In this document: positions 1 to 7,539 of the stretch, piece after piece | Numbering within the stretch: the first letter of the stretch is position 1 | How the letters are laid out: every line of letters starts with the position of its first letter | Assembly (NCBI RefSeq): GCF_036662795.1 | Contig: NZ_JBAFWZ010000003.1 | Coordinates: 122,582 to 186,581 of the forward strand | Source of the DNA: Lysinibacillus_B sp036662795 | GTDB lineage: Bacteria > Bacillota > Bacilli > Bacillales_A > Planococcaceae | Reading direction: 5' to 3' | DNA length: 64,000 nucleotides | Made by a program: the position numbers and the translations under genes | Notes under the pieces: generated by a model | Databases searched by the model: none | What the model saw: only the letters and a program-made list of their open reading frames with translations | Told to the model about the DNA's origin: nothing

Positions 1-426
1 TCCTATAAGCGGAATGGTTGGCTTCACCTTTCTTGCTTCGTCAACAGCATCCGGCAAAATCTGAACTATTCGATACCCTCTTTTTTGATAAAATTTCAGT
101 GCATGCACATTATCATTTGTAGTAATAAGAGTCAGCTTCCTGCATCCTGTTACTATAGCCTCTTGCTCTACCCTTGTTAGGAGCTGAGAGCCTACCCCCT
201 GTCCCTCAACGATACTGTCCAGGGAAATGATTTCACATTCCTCCTCGCGAAACACAAAGGTAACGAGACCGATAATTTCGCCCTCACTGTCGAGATAAAT
301 AAATCCATCTAATCTACTACAATTAAATACCCCACTTGAGATGACCATTTCCGTGCTGCCCCAGTGCCTTTTAAAAAAGGCGGTCACAGCACTCTTGTTA
401 TGCTTTGAAATCTCGCGAATGCTCAT
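1..426 (-). CDS. GNAT N-acetyltransferase, C-terminus cut by window edge
   Basis: The frame is open from an ATG at 426 to the window start (142 codons, no stop), so the C-terminus lies outside. It reads MSIREISKHNKSAV at the start. The acetyl-CoA pyrophosphate-binding loop of GNAT enzymes is visible as GQGVGSQLL around residue 76, followed by the typical NDNVHALKFYQKRGY segment (motif B, near residue 104). The enzyme should transfer acetyl from acetyl-CoA to an amine; the substrate cannot be told. The ATG overlaps the stop of the upstream HAD gene (ATGA arrangement), so the two are probably translationally coupled and co-transcribed. Confidence 0.85.
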   Translation of the reverse strand, partial: MSIREISKHNKSAVTAFFKRHWGSTEMVISSGVFNCSRLDGFIYLDSEGEIIGLVTFVFREEECEIISLDSIVEGQGVGSQLLTRVEQEAIVTGCRKLTLITTNDNVHALKFYQKRGYRIVQILPDAVDEARKVKPTIPLIG

Positions 427-1085
427 TGTGATTCTCCTTTCACAATAAGAGGTATTTCGGATAATTGCTCGATTGTGTAATCTGCTTTTGCTTCACCCCA
501 TGCCCCATCCTTTTTCCAAACGCCTATCATCCCTAAGCTTTTTGCTGCCTCCACATCATTTAGAGGATGGTCACCTACAAATACACTTTCGATTGGTGCA
601 ACTTGAAGCTTTTGCAGTGCTCGCAGGAAAATATTAGGATCGGGCTTTTTTATACCTTCCCATTCTGAAATAAGAATCGCATCAAAAAATTTCTCAATGC
701 CTAAAGCTTTAATATTATTTAATTGAAACTCTCCGTACCCATTTGTAATCATCCCGAGCTTTAGATTACAGCTCTTTAAATCCTCTAGGGTTCTATATAG
801 TCCTTCAAATGCAACACAATGGTTCCTGAATTCTGTCTTATAATCTTCTAATAATGCTTCTGGCGTAACCGTAGTAATTCCAAACTCCTTCACTAAATCC
901 GCATACACTTTATCCTTCCAAACATATCCCCGGTTATCCAGCTCAATAAATCTTTTCATATACTTTTCCTTTGGTATATGTTCAAAATGCTCTTGAAGTC
1001 GTTGGTATTGAGACGCGATAAAGGCCCGAACTGAAGCATCCCGATCCAGTAAGGTTCCATCTAAATCAAACAAGATTGCTTTCAT
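423..1085 (-). CDS. HAD-superfamily hydrolase (phosphatase-like)
   Basis: The protein has about 220 residues. HAD motif I is at the very start (FDLDGTLLD, nucleophile and acid aspartates), motif II is the MITNGYG segment, the conserved Lys lies in KKPDPNIF, and the acidic motif is VGDHPLNDVEAA. These are the signatures of subfamily I HAD phosphatases of the YjjG/PGP type, cytosolic and Mg-dependent; the substrate is unknown. I prefer the ATG at 1085 over one three codons upstream, because GGAAAGGG sits 8 bases before it and would abut the upstream ATG. The stop overlaps the start of the downstream GNAT gene by four bases, indicating a two-gene operon. Confidence 0.9.
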   Translation of the reverse strand: MKAILFDLDGTLLDRDASVRAFIASQYQRLQEHFEHIPKEKYMKRFIELDNRGYVWKDKVYADLVKEFGITTVTPEALLEDYKTEFRNHCVAFEGLYRTLEDLKSCNLKLGMITNGYGEFQLNNIKALGIEKFFDAILISEWEGIKKPDPNIFLRALQKLQVAPIESVFVGDHPLNDVEAAKSLGMIGVWKKDGAWGEAKADYTIEQLSEIPLIVKGESQ

Positions 1086-1107
1086 TTTTATCATCCCTTT
1101 CCACTTA

Positions 1108-1710
1108 CTAGAATAACCCCATTAGCAAATACAAGGCCGTGCCCCATATAAATAGGGCCGATAGCTTGTTAAAGGCTAAAAATACTTTGTCTGATATTTG
1201 CATTTTTTTCAGGGATGCCCCCGTAATCATTAAGCCGATAAACCAAAGCCAGGACACTATGATGCAGGCGAACATGAAGAGCCATAGCTGTTGCCCACTG
1301 TATTTTACCGCATTCGTTCCAATAACTCCGATCGTATCGAGCAGTGCATGTGGATTTAGCAGCGAGACAGATAATGCAAAAAGAATTTGCCGTTTGATCG
1401 GCAGTGCTTCCTTGCCCTCCAGATTGGCGGCACCTGCTCGCCAAATAACGCCACCCATATAAATCAAAAAGACAATGCCACCTACGAGTAGTACGAGGCG
1501 AATCCATTCATATTGCAATACAATCATCGATAAGCCTAAAATCGCCAGTGCAATTAAGATCGTGTCACATATAGCAGCAGTAATGGCGGCTGGAAGTGCT
1601 CTTACCAAATTCGGCTGTGTCACTCCTTGTGTAAAGACGAATATATTTTGAACCCCTAAAGGTAAAATCAGTCCAAATGCTAATATAATGCCATGTACTA
1701 TTGGTTCCAT
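1108..1710 (-). CDS. LysE/ArgO-family amino-acid exporter
   Basis: This is a 200-residue, six-helix membrane protein. It has the LysE family hallmarks: an N-terminal helix with GLILPLGVQNIFVFTQG and the mid-protein SLLNPHALLDTIGVIG. The family exports basic or other amino acids by proton exchange. The start is placed at the ATG at 1710, where AAAGGAG lies 8 bases upstream. A longer reading to 1800 would run into the divergent promoter region and has no ribosome site. It lies head-to-head with a MocR-type regulator at 1814, the usual way such exporters are controlled, so that regulator probably senses the exported amino acid or a related amine. Confidence 0.9.
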   Translation of the reverse strand: MEPIVHGIILAFGLILPLGVQNIFVFTQGVTQPNLVRALPAAITAAICDTILIALAILGLSMIVLQYEWIRLVLLVGGIVFLIYMGGVIWRAGAANLEGKEALPIKRQILFALSVSLLNPHALLDTIGVIGTNAVKYSGQQLWLFMFACIIVSWLWFIGLMITGASLKKMQISDKVFLAFNKLSALFIWGTALYLLMGLF

Positions 1711-1813
1711 ATTACCAACTCCTTTTCCTTCTAATCGTACATATGCTATAACTACATTAAAAGGTCCAATTGGTTGGTTTTTTATCCACCCAATTTTCAA
1801 GGAGGCTAATAAT

Positions 1814-3253
1814 ATGAGTTGGAAACCGAATCGTTCACTTTCTATTAGTTTATCAAAGCAAATTGCAGACTGGATATCTCAGCAAATACTAACCCGACAA
1901 TGGCCTGTCGGTACAAAGCTTCCCCCACAGCGTCAGCTCGCCATTACTCTCGGCGTGAATCGAAGTACGGTTCAGGAGGCAATTGACGAATTAAAGGCCG
2001 CTGGAATCCTATCCTCTAAAGTGGGTTCAAGTACGTATGTTTCGAATGACTCTTGGAATATGCTTACGAAGCAGAAACAGCCAAATTGGCAGCATTACAT
2101 AGATGCGAGTATTCATAAACCAAATTACCAAACGATTCAGCTCATTAATCACATGGAGCAGGATGAGTCGATTATCCGCCTCAGTACAGGAGAGCTATCG
2201 CCTAGTTTATTACCAGCAGAGGAGATACAAGCATCACTCCAGCAGCTACCATTGGATGGAAAAGAGATTGGCTATTCTTCACCACAGGGCAGCTTAAAGC
2301 TACGTAAAGTGCTTGTTCAATATTTGGAGAATAAAGGGATTTCAACGACACCCGATAATATATGTATTGTTTCTGGCGGTCTTCAGGCTTTGCAATTGAT
2401 TGCGCTTGGATTATTGGAGACTGGGGCTGTTGTGTTTCAGGATGAATTTTCATATTTAAATTCCGTACATCCATTCCAGTCATTCGGAATACAATTACAA
2501 GGAGTTAACTCAATAAATAGCAACGAGTCAATCATGACAAAACGACGGGGAAAACGCCAAAATATTTTTTATTCGATTCCGACATTGCATAATCCAACTG
2601 GCGCTATTTGGTCTTTAGAGGAACGCCAATCCTTTTACGACACTTGCACTTCCATGAACATGCCGATTATCGAGGATGATGTATATGCCGATTTATCATT
2701 CCATCCACCACCCCCTTCATTAAAATCGATTGATACGGACGGACAAGTACTCTACATAGGTAGTGTTTCAAAAACTTTAAGTCCAGGATTACGAATTGGT
2801 TGGATTGTTGCACCAACACCAGTCATAAAGCGCCTAGCTGATATAAAGATGCAAATGGATTATGGCTCTAGTGCCTTTTCACAGGAAATTGTGAGTTATT
2901 GGCTATCCACAGGTTTATATGAGGAGCACGTAACACAGCTGAAAAGAGAGTTACAAAGGCGAGCCGAGCTAATGAATCGACAATTAGATAAACAATTCTC
3001 GAATATCGCCACTTGGTCATCATCTAAAGGCGGATTCTACATTTGGCTTGCGTTCACCCATCCAATTGTCACAACGGACTTCTTTTTAAAACTTCTGAAG
3101 CAAAAGGTGCTGATTAATCCTGGGTATATTTACCAAGGTAAGGATGCTACTCACATTCGACTTTCCTATGCTTACGCTACAGATTCTGAAATGCTGAAGG
3201 GACTTCATATCCTATACCAGGAGGCAATACAAGAAATACAGAAGAACTTTTAG
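1814..3253 (+). CDS. MocR-family regulator (GntR HTH + aminotransferase fold)
   Basis: The protein has 479 residues. The N-terminal GntR winged helix (about 10-75) contains LPPQRQLAITLGVNRSTVQ. A class-I aminotransferase-like domain follows, with HNPTGAIW, the aspartate motif EDDVYADLSF and the PLP-lysine motif SVSKTLSPGLRIGW. MocR proteins bind PLP and an amino compound to switch DNA binding rather than catalyse transamination. The ATG at 1814 has CAAGGAGG 7-8 bases upstream; the frame is open further upstream but without a ribosome site. The 103-bp gap to the divergent LysE exporter carries GGTCCAATTGGTTGG, a plausible operator core. The likely target is the exporter. Confidence 0.9.
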   Translation: MSWKPNRSLSISLSKQIADWISQQILTRQWPVGTKLPPQRQLAITLGVNRSTVQEAIDELKAAGILSSKVGSSTYVSNDSWNMLTKQKQPNWQHYIDASIHKPNYQTIQLINHMEQDESIIRLSTGELSPSLLPAEEIQASLQQLPLDGKEIGYSSPQGSLKLRKVLVQYLENKGISTTPDNICIVSGGLQALQLIALGLLETGAVVFQDEFSYLNSVHPFQSFGIQLQGVNSINSNESIMTKRRGKRQNIFYSIPTLHNPTGAIWSLEERQSFYDTCTSMNMPIIEDDVYADLSFHPPPPSLKSIDTDGQVLYIGSVSKTLSPGLRIGWIVAPTPVIKRLADIKMQMDYGSSAFSQEIVSYWLSTGLYEEHVTQLKRELQRRAELMNRQLDKQFSNIATWSSSKGGFYIWLAFTHPIVTTDFFLKLLKQKVLINPGYIYQGKDATHIRLSYAYATDSEMLKGLHILYQEAIQEIQKNF

Positions 3254-3346
3254 ATTCCTTGGATTTAAAAAATCATCTCGCCACGGACATATAATGGAGC
3301 TTTTAAATACTATACAAATAAATGCTTGTTTAGGGAGTGTAAAAAT

Positions 3347-4783
3347 ATGGGGGCTATCAATGGACAGGAGTTTATAAATCGAATTAACAGTTTAAAATCA
3401 GAAATATGGTTGGATGGTGAAAAAATTGACGGCTTGCTTTCCGAGCACCACGCCTTCAAGGGACTTATTTCTTCAAAAGCATCTCTTTATAATTTACAGC
3501 TCGAGCCTAATTTAAAGGATGACATGACCTATATATCGCCTACTTCAGGAGAACGAATTGGACTTTCATATATGCAGCCAAAGACAATTGGAGATTTACA
3601 AAAAAGAAGAGGGATGATGAGAAAATGGGCTCAGCATACGAATGGTGTTATGGGAAGAAGCCCAGATTATTTGAATAGCGTCATTATGAGCCTGTTTTCT
3701 TCGAAAGCATTTTTAGCAGGAAAGAAAAATTGTTTTCCAGATCATCTTCAGGCGCTTTATGAACGTGCCAGAGAGCAAGATTTATCGTTTACTCACACAT
3801 TCATACCACCACAAGTAAATCGTTCACAACTATATATCGAAAATTCCGAGGAACCTATTGCAGCAAAGATTGTCGAAGAAAATGAAGAGGGACTGATTAT
3901 TAAAGGTGCTCGCCTTTTAGCTACTCAAGGTGGCTGTACGGACGAAGTATTTGTTTCAAGTGGCTCCCGATTTCATTTTGAGGATGAGGCCTTTGCATTT
4001 TCCATCCCCTCCAATACTAAGGGGCTAAGGTTTATATGTCGGGAGTCATTTGTTGGTGGAGAATCTACTTTTAATCATCCATTAAGCTCACGGTATGAGG
4101 AGATGGATTCCATTGTTGTCTTCGATCGTGTCTTAGTGCCATGGGAGCGAGTATTATATTACAAAAATGTCGAAGTCGCCGAAAACTTGTTAGCTCAAAG
4201 CTCCTTTCATCACTTTGCCACTCATCAAGTCATTACAAGGCAAATCGTCAAAACAGAATTTATACTAGGCCTTACGGAGCTGCTCATTGGAACCATTAAT
4301 GTCCGAGAATACCCCCATATACAAGATAAAATGGCAGAAATCATTATTGGTTTAGAAACAATGAAGGCTTTACTAGAAAAATCAGAGAATAATGCATCGG
4401 TCGATAAATGGGGAACTTTGTGTCCTGACATTGTTCCACTTAGAGTAGCTAGCAATATTTCCCCCAAAATTTTTCCTCGTTTCAGCGAAATTATCCAGCT
4501 AATAAGCGCTAGTGGAATCATTTCCATCCCAACAGAAAATGCATTTCAATCAGAAGTTCGCCCTGATTTAGAGCAATACCTCCAAGCGGCAAGCAAGCCC
4601 GCTGAGGACCGCGTGAAAATTTTTCGCTTAGCCTGGGATCTAACAATGAGTGCATTCGGAACACGCCAAACCCAATACGAGCGATTCTTCTTCGGCGACC
4701 CAAACCGACTTTCATGTGATTTATATAAAACCTATCCGAAACAGGAGTACGTACAGCGAGTGAATGATTTCTTGGATTTGTAA
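3347..4783 (+). CDS. HpaB-family flavin-dependent 4-hydroxyphenylacetate 3-hydroxylase-like protein
   Basis: The protein has 478 residues and spans the full HpaB/4-hydroxybutyryl-CoA-dehydratase fold: an N-terminal domain with SYMQPKTIGDLQKRR and GVMGRSPDYLNS, a central domain with TFIPPQVNRSQLY, and a C-terminal helical bundle. In length and layout it resembles B. subtilis YoaI. Family members are reduced-flavin-dependent aromatic hydroxylases that need a separate flavin reductase, and none is encoded beside it. The true substrate is uncertain. The ATG at 3347 is chosen because TAGGGAGTG lies upstream; seven extra codons upstream are possible but lack a site. A terminator hairpin follows the stop within ten bases. 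Confidence 0.85.
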   Translation: MGAINGQEFINRINSLKSEIWLDGEKIDGLLSEHHAFKGLISSKASLYNLQLEPNLKDDMTYISPTSGERIGLSYMQPKTIGDLQKRRGMMRKWAQHTNGVMGRSPDYLNSVIMSLFSSKAFLAGKKNCFPDHLQALYERAREQDLSFTHTFIPPQVNRSQLYIENSEEPIAAKIVEENEEGLIIKGARLLATQGGCTDEVFVSSGSRFHFEDEAFAFSIPSNTKGLRFICRESFVGGESTFNHPLSSRYEEMDSIVVFDRVLVPWERVLYYKNVEVAENLLAQSSFHHFATHQVITRQIVKTEFILGLTELLIGTINVREYPHIQDKMAEIIIGLETMKALLEKSENNASVDKWGTLCPDIVPLRVASNISPKIFPRFSEIIQLISASGIISIPTENAFQSEVRPDLEQYLQAASKPAEDRVKIFRLAWDLTMSAFGTRQTQYERFFFGDPNRLSCDLYKTYPKQEYVQRVNDFLDL

Positions 4784-4790
4784 AGGGAAG

Positions 4791-4828
4791 ATACTACTCT
4801 CATTGAATGTGTTGGGAGTAGTATTTTG
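4791..4828 (+). terminator. Rho-independent terminator of the HpaB-like gene
   Basis: ATACTACTC at 4791-4799 pairs perfectly with GAGTAGTAT at 4816-4824. The hairpin starts seven bases after the stop codon and is followed by TTTT. The 21-bp repeat array begins immediately beyond it. Confidence 0.8.
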
Positions 4829-4844
4829 GTTGGTTGAGTGGTGC

Positions 4845-5190
4845 TGGGGTGGATGGGGGCTGGTTTTGTGCGGATGGGGGGCCTTTTGTTCGGATAGGCC
4901 CTTCTTTGGTGCGGATAGCCGCTGCTTTTGTGCGGATAGCTCCCTTTGGTTCGGTTACGCCTCGCTTTCGTGCGGATAGGCATCGCTTTTGTTCGGATAG
5001 CTCCTGCTTTGGTGCGGATAACCGCTGCTTTTGTTCGGATAGCTCCTGCTTTGGTGCGGATACGCCACTCTTTTGTTCGGATAACCGCTCCTTGTGCGAA
5101 TGACTCCTTTAGATTCGGTTACGCTCCTCTTCCTTGCAGATGAAGCTCCCTTTCGTTCAAACACGCTCATCTTTCATACGGATACAATTT
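4845..5190. repeat. 21-bp tandem repeat array (TGCGGATA/TTCGGATA family), about 17 units
   Basis: The core CGGAT (or a one-to-two-base variant) recurs at 4850, 4871, 4891, 4912, 4933, 4952, 4973, 4994, 5015, 5036, 5057, 5078, 5097, 5116, 5137, 5158 and 5179. The step is 21 bp in most cases, with a few of 19-20. Units read roughly CTGCTTTTGTTCGGATAGC, alternating between GTGCGGATA and GTTCGGATA. The array fills the convergent gap between the HpaB-like gene terminator and the grpB stop. Because 21 is divisible by three, open frames run through it on both strands with heptad repeats, but none has a good start signal, so I do not call them genes. Confidence 0.9.
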
Positions 5191-5208
5191 CATCCAAACC
5201 CTGCAATA

Positions 5209-5748
5209 TTAATAGCCTACTTCATCCCTCTTCAAAAACACACGCTGGACAAAATCCTCTTTCCATCTCGTATAATCATTGATGCCCGTAGCCGATTTCT
5301 GGAGATATGCCATTTTCACATTTTCATATGCTTTCTTTTCTGCTTCATTTTCGTTCAAATAATCTCTAAAGAAAATGAGATTTTTCCACAGCTTCCCGTT
5401 CAAAGCAACAGCATGAATAAAATGCGTTTTGATTTCAAATCCTTCATCTGCAAATTTTGCAAACACAACCTCAGCCTGTCTCTCAACCTGTAATCGGTAA
5501 AATCCAATAGAGCGCAGAGCCCTTTCAAAATCGCGATCAATCTTTTCTAAAACTTCTACACCCAATAAGATATCGATAATTGGTTTGGCCTTTATTCCTT
5601 CAATTGCTGTACTCCCAATATGCTCAATCCTATCCTCACAAACATTTAAAACACCCAAAATTGATTTTTTCACTCGTTCAAACTCACTTGGCCACTCCGG
5701 ATCATACTGTACAATTTTCACTTCGTCCTTGTTTAAACCTAGCTTCAT
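5209..5748 (-). CDS. GrpB family protein (UPF0157, nucleotidyltransferase-fold)
   Basis: The protein has 179 residues. It matches the GrpB/UPF0157 pattern: QYDPEWPSEFERVK near the N-terminus, then EHIGSTAIEGIKAKPIIDILLGV (read in two parts), which contains the nucleotidyltransferase-type GS...D..D motif. The function is unknown; related domains are fused to dephospho-CoA kinases in other bacteria. The start at 5748 is supported by AAGGGGGAGAGG just upstream. Fifteen further codons are open but unlikely. The gene is monocistronic, convergent with the upstream hydroxylase gene and separated from it by the 21-bp repeat array. Confidence 0.85.
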   Translation of the reverse strand: MKLGLNKDEVKIVQYDPEWPSEFERVKKSILGVLNVCEDRIEHIGSTAIEGIKAKPIIDILLGVEVLEKIDRDFERALRSIGFYRLQVERQAEVVFAKFADEGFEIKTHFIHAVALNGKLWKNLIFFRDYLNENEAEKKAYENVKMAYLQKSATGINDYTRWKEDFVQRVFLKRDEVGY

Positions 5749-5999
5749 ATACCTCTCCCCCTTAATAAATAGAATAATTTGGATTAAAAACAAATAACAG
5801 TATTATAATTTCCTATTTTTTACGCTATAATTAAATCAGCAAAACGTAATATTTTTACCCTAAAATTTTTTATGATAAAGTATAATTAATCAAGTAAATT
5901 ACCATCGTAAGAGAGAAAATTTTCTTGTAATGGAGCGAAAATTCTCAATATTTACAATAATATTTTCGTTTTCATAATAATTTTTAGGAGGCTTTTTAT

Positions 6000-6734
6000 A
6001 TGGCTCGTTTAGAAGGAAAAGTTGCAATTATTACAGGTGCTGCTCGCGGTATGGGTGCATCTCACGCTCGTCGCTTTATAGCAGAAGGCGCAAAAGTTGT
6101 TTTAACAGATTTAAATGCTGAAGAGGGTACAGCTTTAGCAAATGAATTAGGTGAAAACGCACTATTCGTAAAGCAAAATGTTACAAATGCTGAAGATTGG
6201 GCAAATGTAGTGGCAGAAGCAGAAAAAGCTTTCGGTCCAGTAAATGTTCTTGTTAACAACGCAGGGATCACAATGGCTAAATCAATTTTACAAACGACAG
6301 AGGAAGAATACCGTCGTATTGTAGACATTAACCAAATTTCTGTATTCTTAGGCTTAAAATCAGTTATTCCATCTATGCAAAAAGCTGGTGGTGGCTCAAT
6401 CGTAAACATTTCTTCAATTAACGGTATCGTTGGTGGTGCTGTTGGTTATACAGATACTAAATTCGCTGTACGCGGTATGACAAAAGCTGCGGCTATGGAA
6501 TGCTCACACTACGGCATCCGTGTTAACTCAGTTCACCCAGGTGTAATCGAAACACCAATGGTTACACAAGGTGATGTAGCTGATCAAATTAAAGAGTTTG
6601 CAAAACACATTCCTTTAAAACGTGTTGCAAAACCAGAAGAAGTATCAAACTTAGTATTATTCTTAGCTTCTGATGAATCTAGCTACTCTACAGGTTCAGA
6701 GTTCATCGTTGACGGCGGTATTACAGCAATGTAA
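6000..6734 (+). CDS. SDR-family NAD(P)-dependent oxidoreductase
   Basis: The protein has 244 residues, the classical short-chain dehydrogenase length. The Rossmann cofactor loop is TGAARGMG (residues 12-19), NNAG follows near residue 88, and the catalytic triad is visible as Ser in ISSING, with Tyr and Lys in GYTDTKFAV (YxxxK). The C-terminus ends in FIVDGGITAM. Sequence style is close to 3-alpha/20-beta-hydroxysteroid or cyclopentanol dehydrogenases; the substrate is not determinable. Codon choice is strongly biased (AAA, GGT, GTT, CGT), unlike its neighbours, which suggests high expression. The ribosome site TTTAGGAGG is strong, and a terminator follows directly. The 250-bp AT-rich gap upstream probably holds its promoter. 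Confidence 0.92.
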   Translation: MARLEGKVAIITGAARGMGASHARRFIAEGAKVVLTDLNAEEGTALANELGENALFVKQNVTNAEDWANVVAEAEKAFGPVNVLVNNAGITMAKSILQTTEEEYRRIVDINQISVFLGLKSVIPSMQKAGGGSIVNISSINGIVGGAVGYTDTKFAVRGMTKAAAMECSHYGIRVNSVHPGVIETPMVTQGDVADQIKEFAKHIPLKRVAKPEEVSNLVLFLASDESSYSTGSEFIVDGGITAM

Positions 6735-6741
6735 TTCATCC

Positions 6742-6787
6742 AACCGTAAGAAAGTTGATTTCGATCAATGCTCTTACGGTTTTTTGT
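6742..6787 (+). terminator. Terminator of the SDR gene
   Basis: AACCGTAAG pairs with CTTACGGTT around a loop of about 22 bases, followed by a T-rich run. It begins eight bases after the SDR stop codon. Confidence 0.9.
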
Positions 6788-6836
6788 TTCCTAAAAAGGG
6801 TGGGTTAGCCTTTATAAAAAAGGGATAAACTAACTT

Positions 6837-6871
6837 TTACTACCGTTGCTACATCAAGAACCCGGTAGTAA
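6837..6871 (+). promoter_or_regulatory. Perfect 9-bp inverted repeat upstream of the DUF1541 lipoprotein
   Basis: TTACTACCG (6837-6845) and CGGTAGTAA (6863-6871) form a perfect dyad with a 17-base spacer, ending about 11 bases before the AGGAGG ribosome site. It could be an operator or an mRNA hairpin controlling translation. It does not match the CopY operator TACAnnTGTA that would be expected for a copper-regulated gene. Confidence 0.45.
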
Positions 6872-6895
6872 TCACCCAGAAGTAGGAGGAAACAT

Positions 6896-7438
6896 ATGAA
6901 GAAGGGAAAATACATTTTCTTATTATTTGCCTTAATCTTAACACTCTCTGCATGTAACAAGGAAAAAACCGAACCAGCACAAGAAAACAAACCAAGTGAA
7001 CACGAAAATATGAATCATACAGGTCCCAATGAAGCACCTGAAAATATACAGGCTGCGGCGAACCCAGCCTTTCCAGTAGGCAGTACAGCGATTATTCAGG
7101 CAGATCATATGCCCGGCATGAATGGAGAAAAAGCAACGATTGTAGCCGCCTATGATACAACTGCCTATGAGGTTTCGTATACTTCTTCTACTGGCGAGGT
7201 TGTAAAAAATCATAAGTGGATCATTCACGAAGAGTTGCGTAATCCGCAGCCTGCCCCCATTCAACCCGGAATTGAAGTAACATTGAACGCGGAGCATATG
7301 GAAGGGATGCAAGGTGCCAAAGCTGTTATAGATTCTGCAGAACAAACAACTGTGTATATGGTGGACTATACTTCATCAACAGGCGAAAAAGTAACGAAGC
7401 ATAAGTGGGTAACTGAGAGTGAGCTTTCTAAGGAATAG
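6896..7438 (+). CDS. DUF1541 (YdhK/CopL-like) lipoprotein
   Basis: The protein has 180 residues. It has a lipoprotein signal peptide (MKKGKYIFLLFALILTLSAC, lipobox LSAC with Cys about residue 20), then a charged linker rich in Glu, His and Met (HENMNH), then two copies of the DUF1541 domain. Each copy begins GSTAIIQADHMPGMNG-like or GIEVTLNAEHMEGMQG-like and ends in HKW. The S. aureus CopL protein, a surface copper-binding lipoprotein, belongs to this family, so metal (Cu) binding at the membrane exterior is a reasonable inference. No copper exporter lies nearby. A strong GTAGGAGG site precedes the ATG. Confidence 0.85.
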   Translation: MKKGKYIFLLFALILTLSACNKEKTEPAQENKPSEHENMNHTGPNEAPENIQAAANPAFPVGSTAIIQADHMPGMNGEKATIVAAYDTTAYEVSYTSSTGEVVKNHKWIIHEELRNPQPAPIQPGIEVTLNAEHMEGMQGAKAVIDSAEQTTVYMVDYTSSTGEKVTKHKWVTESELSKE

Positions 7439-7467
7439 CTTATAATCACAACCGATCATTAAACAAT

Positions 7468-7508
7468 GAATGCTAGAGAACCGTGAAGGGGGTCCTCTAG
7501 CATTCTTT
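7468..7508. terminator. Bidirectional terminator between the DUF1541 lipoprotein and ABC-F genes
   Basis: GAATGCTAGAG (7468-7478) pairs with CTCTAGCATTC (7495-7505). The hairpin lies between two convergent stop codons (7438 and 7540), with T-rich sequence on the plus side, so it probably serves both genes. Confidence 0.8.
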
Positions 7509-7539
7509 AGATTACAGCACTTAAAACTAATTAAAGTGG

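Noticed and set aside
4834..5170. Open frames of 60-90 codons on both strands across the TGCGGATA array, encoding VRIA/IRTK-type repeats
   Set aside because: They exist because the 21-bp period is a multiple of three. No frame has a proper ribosome site, and several overlapping frames are equally open.
4845..5190. Possible CRISPR array
   Set aside because: Units are contiguous 21-mers without unique spacers of constant length, and no cas genes are present. The same applies to the GGCTAGTA arrays.
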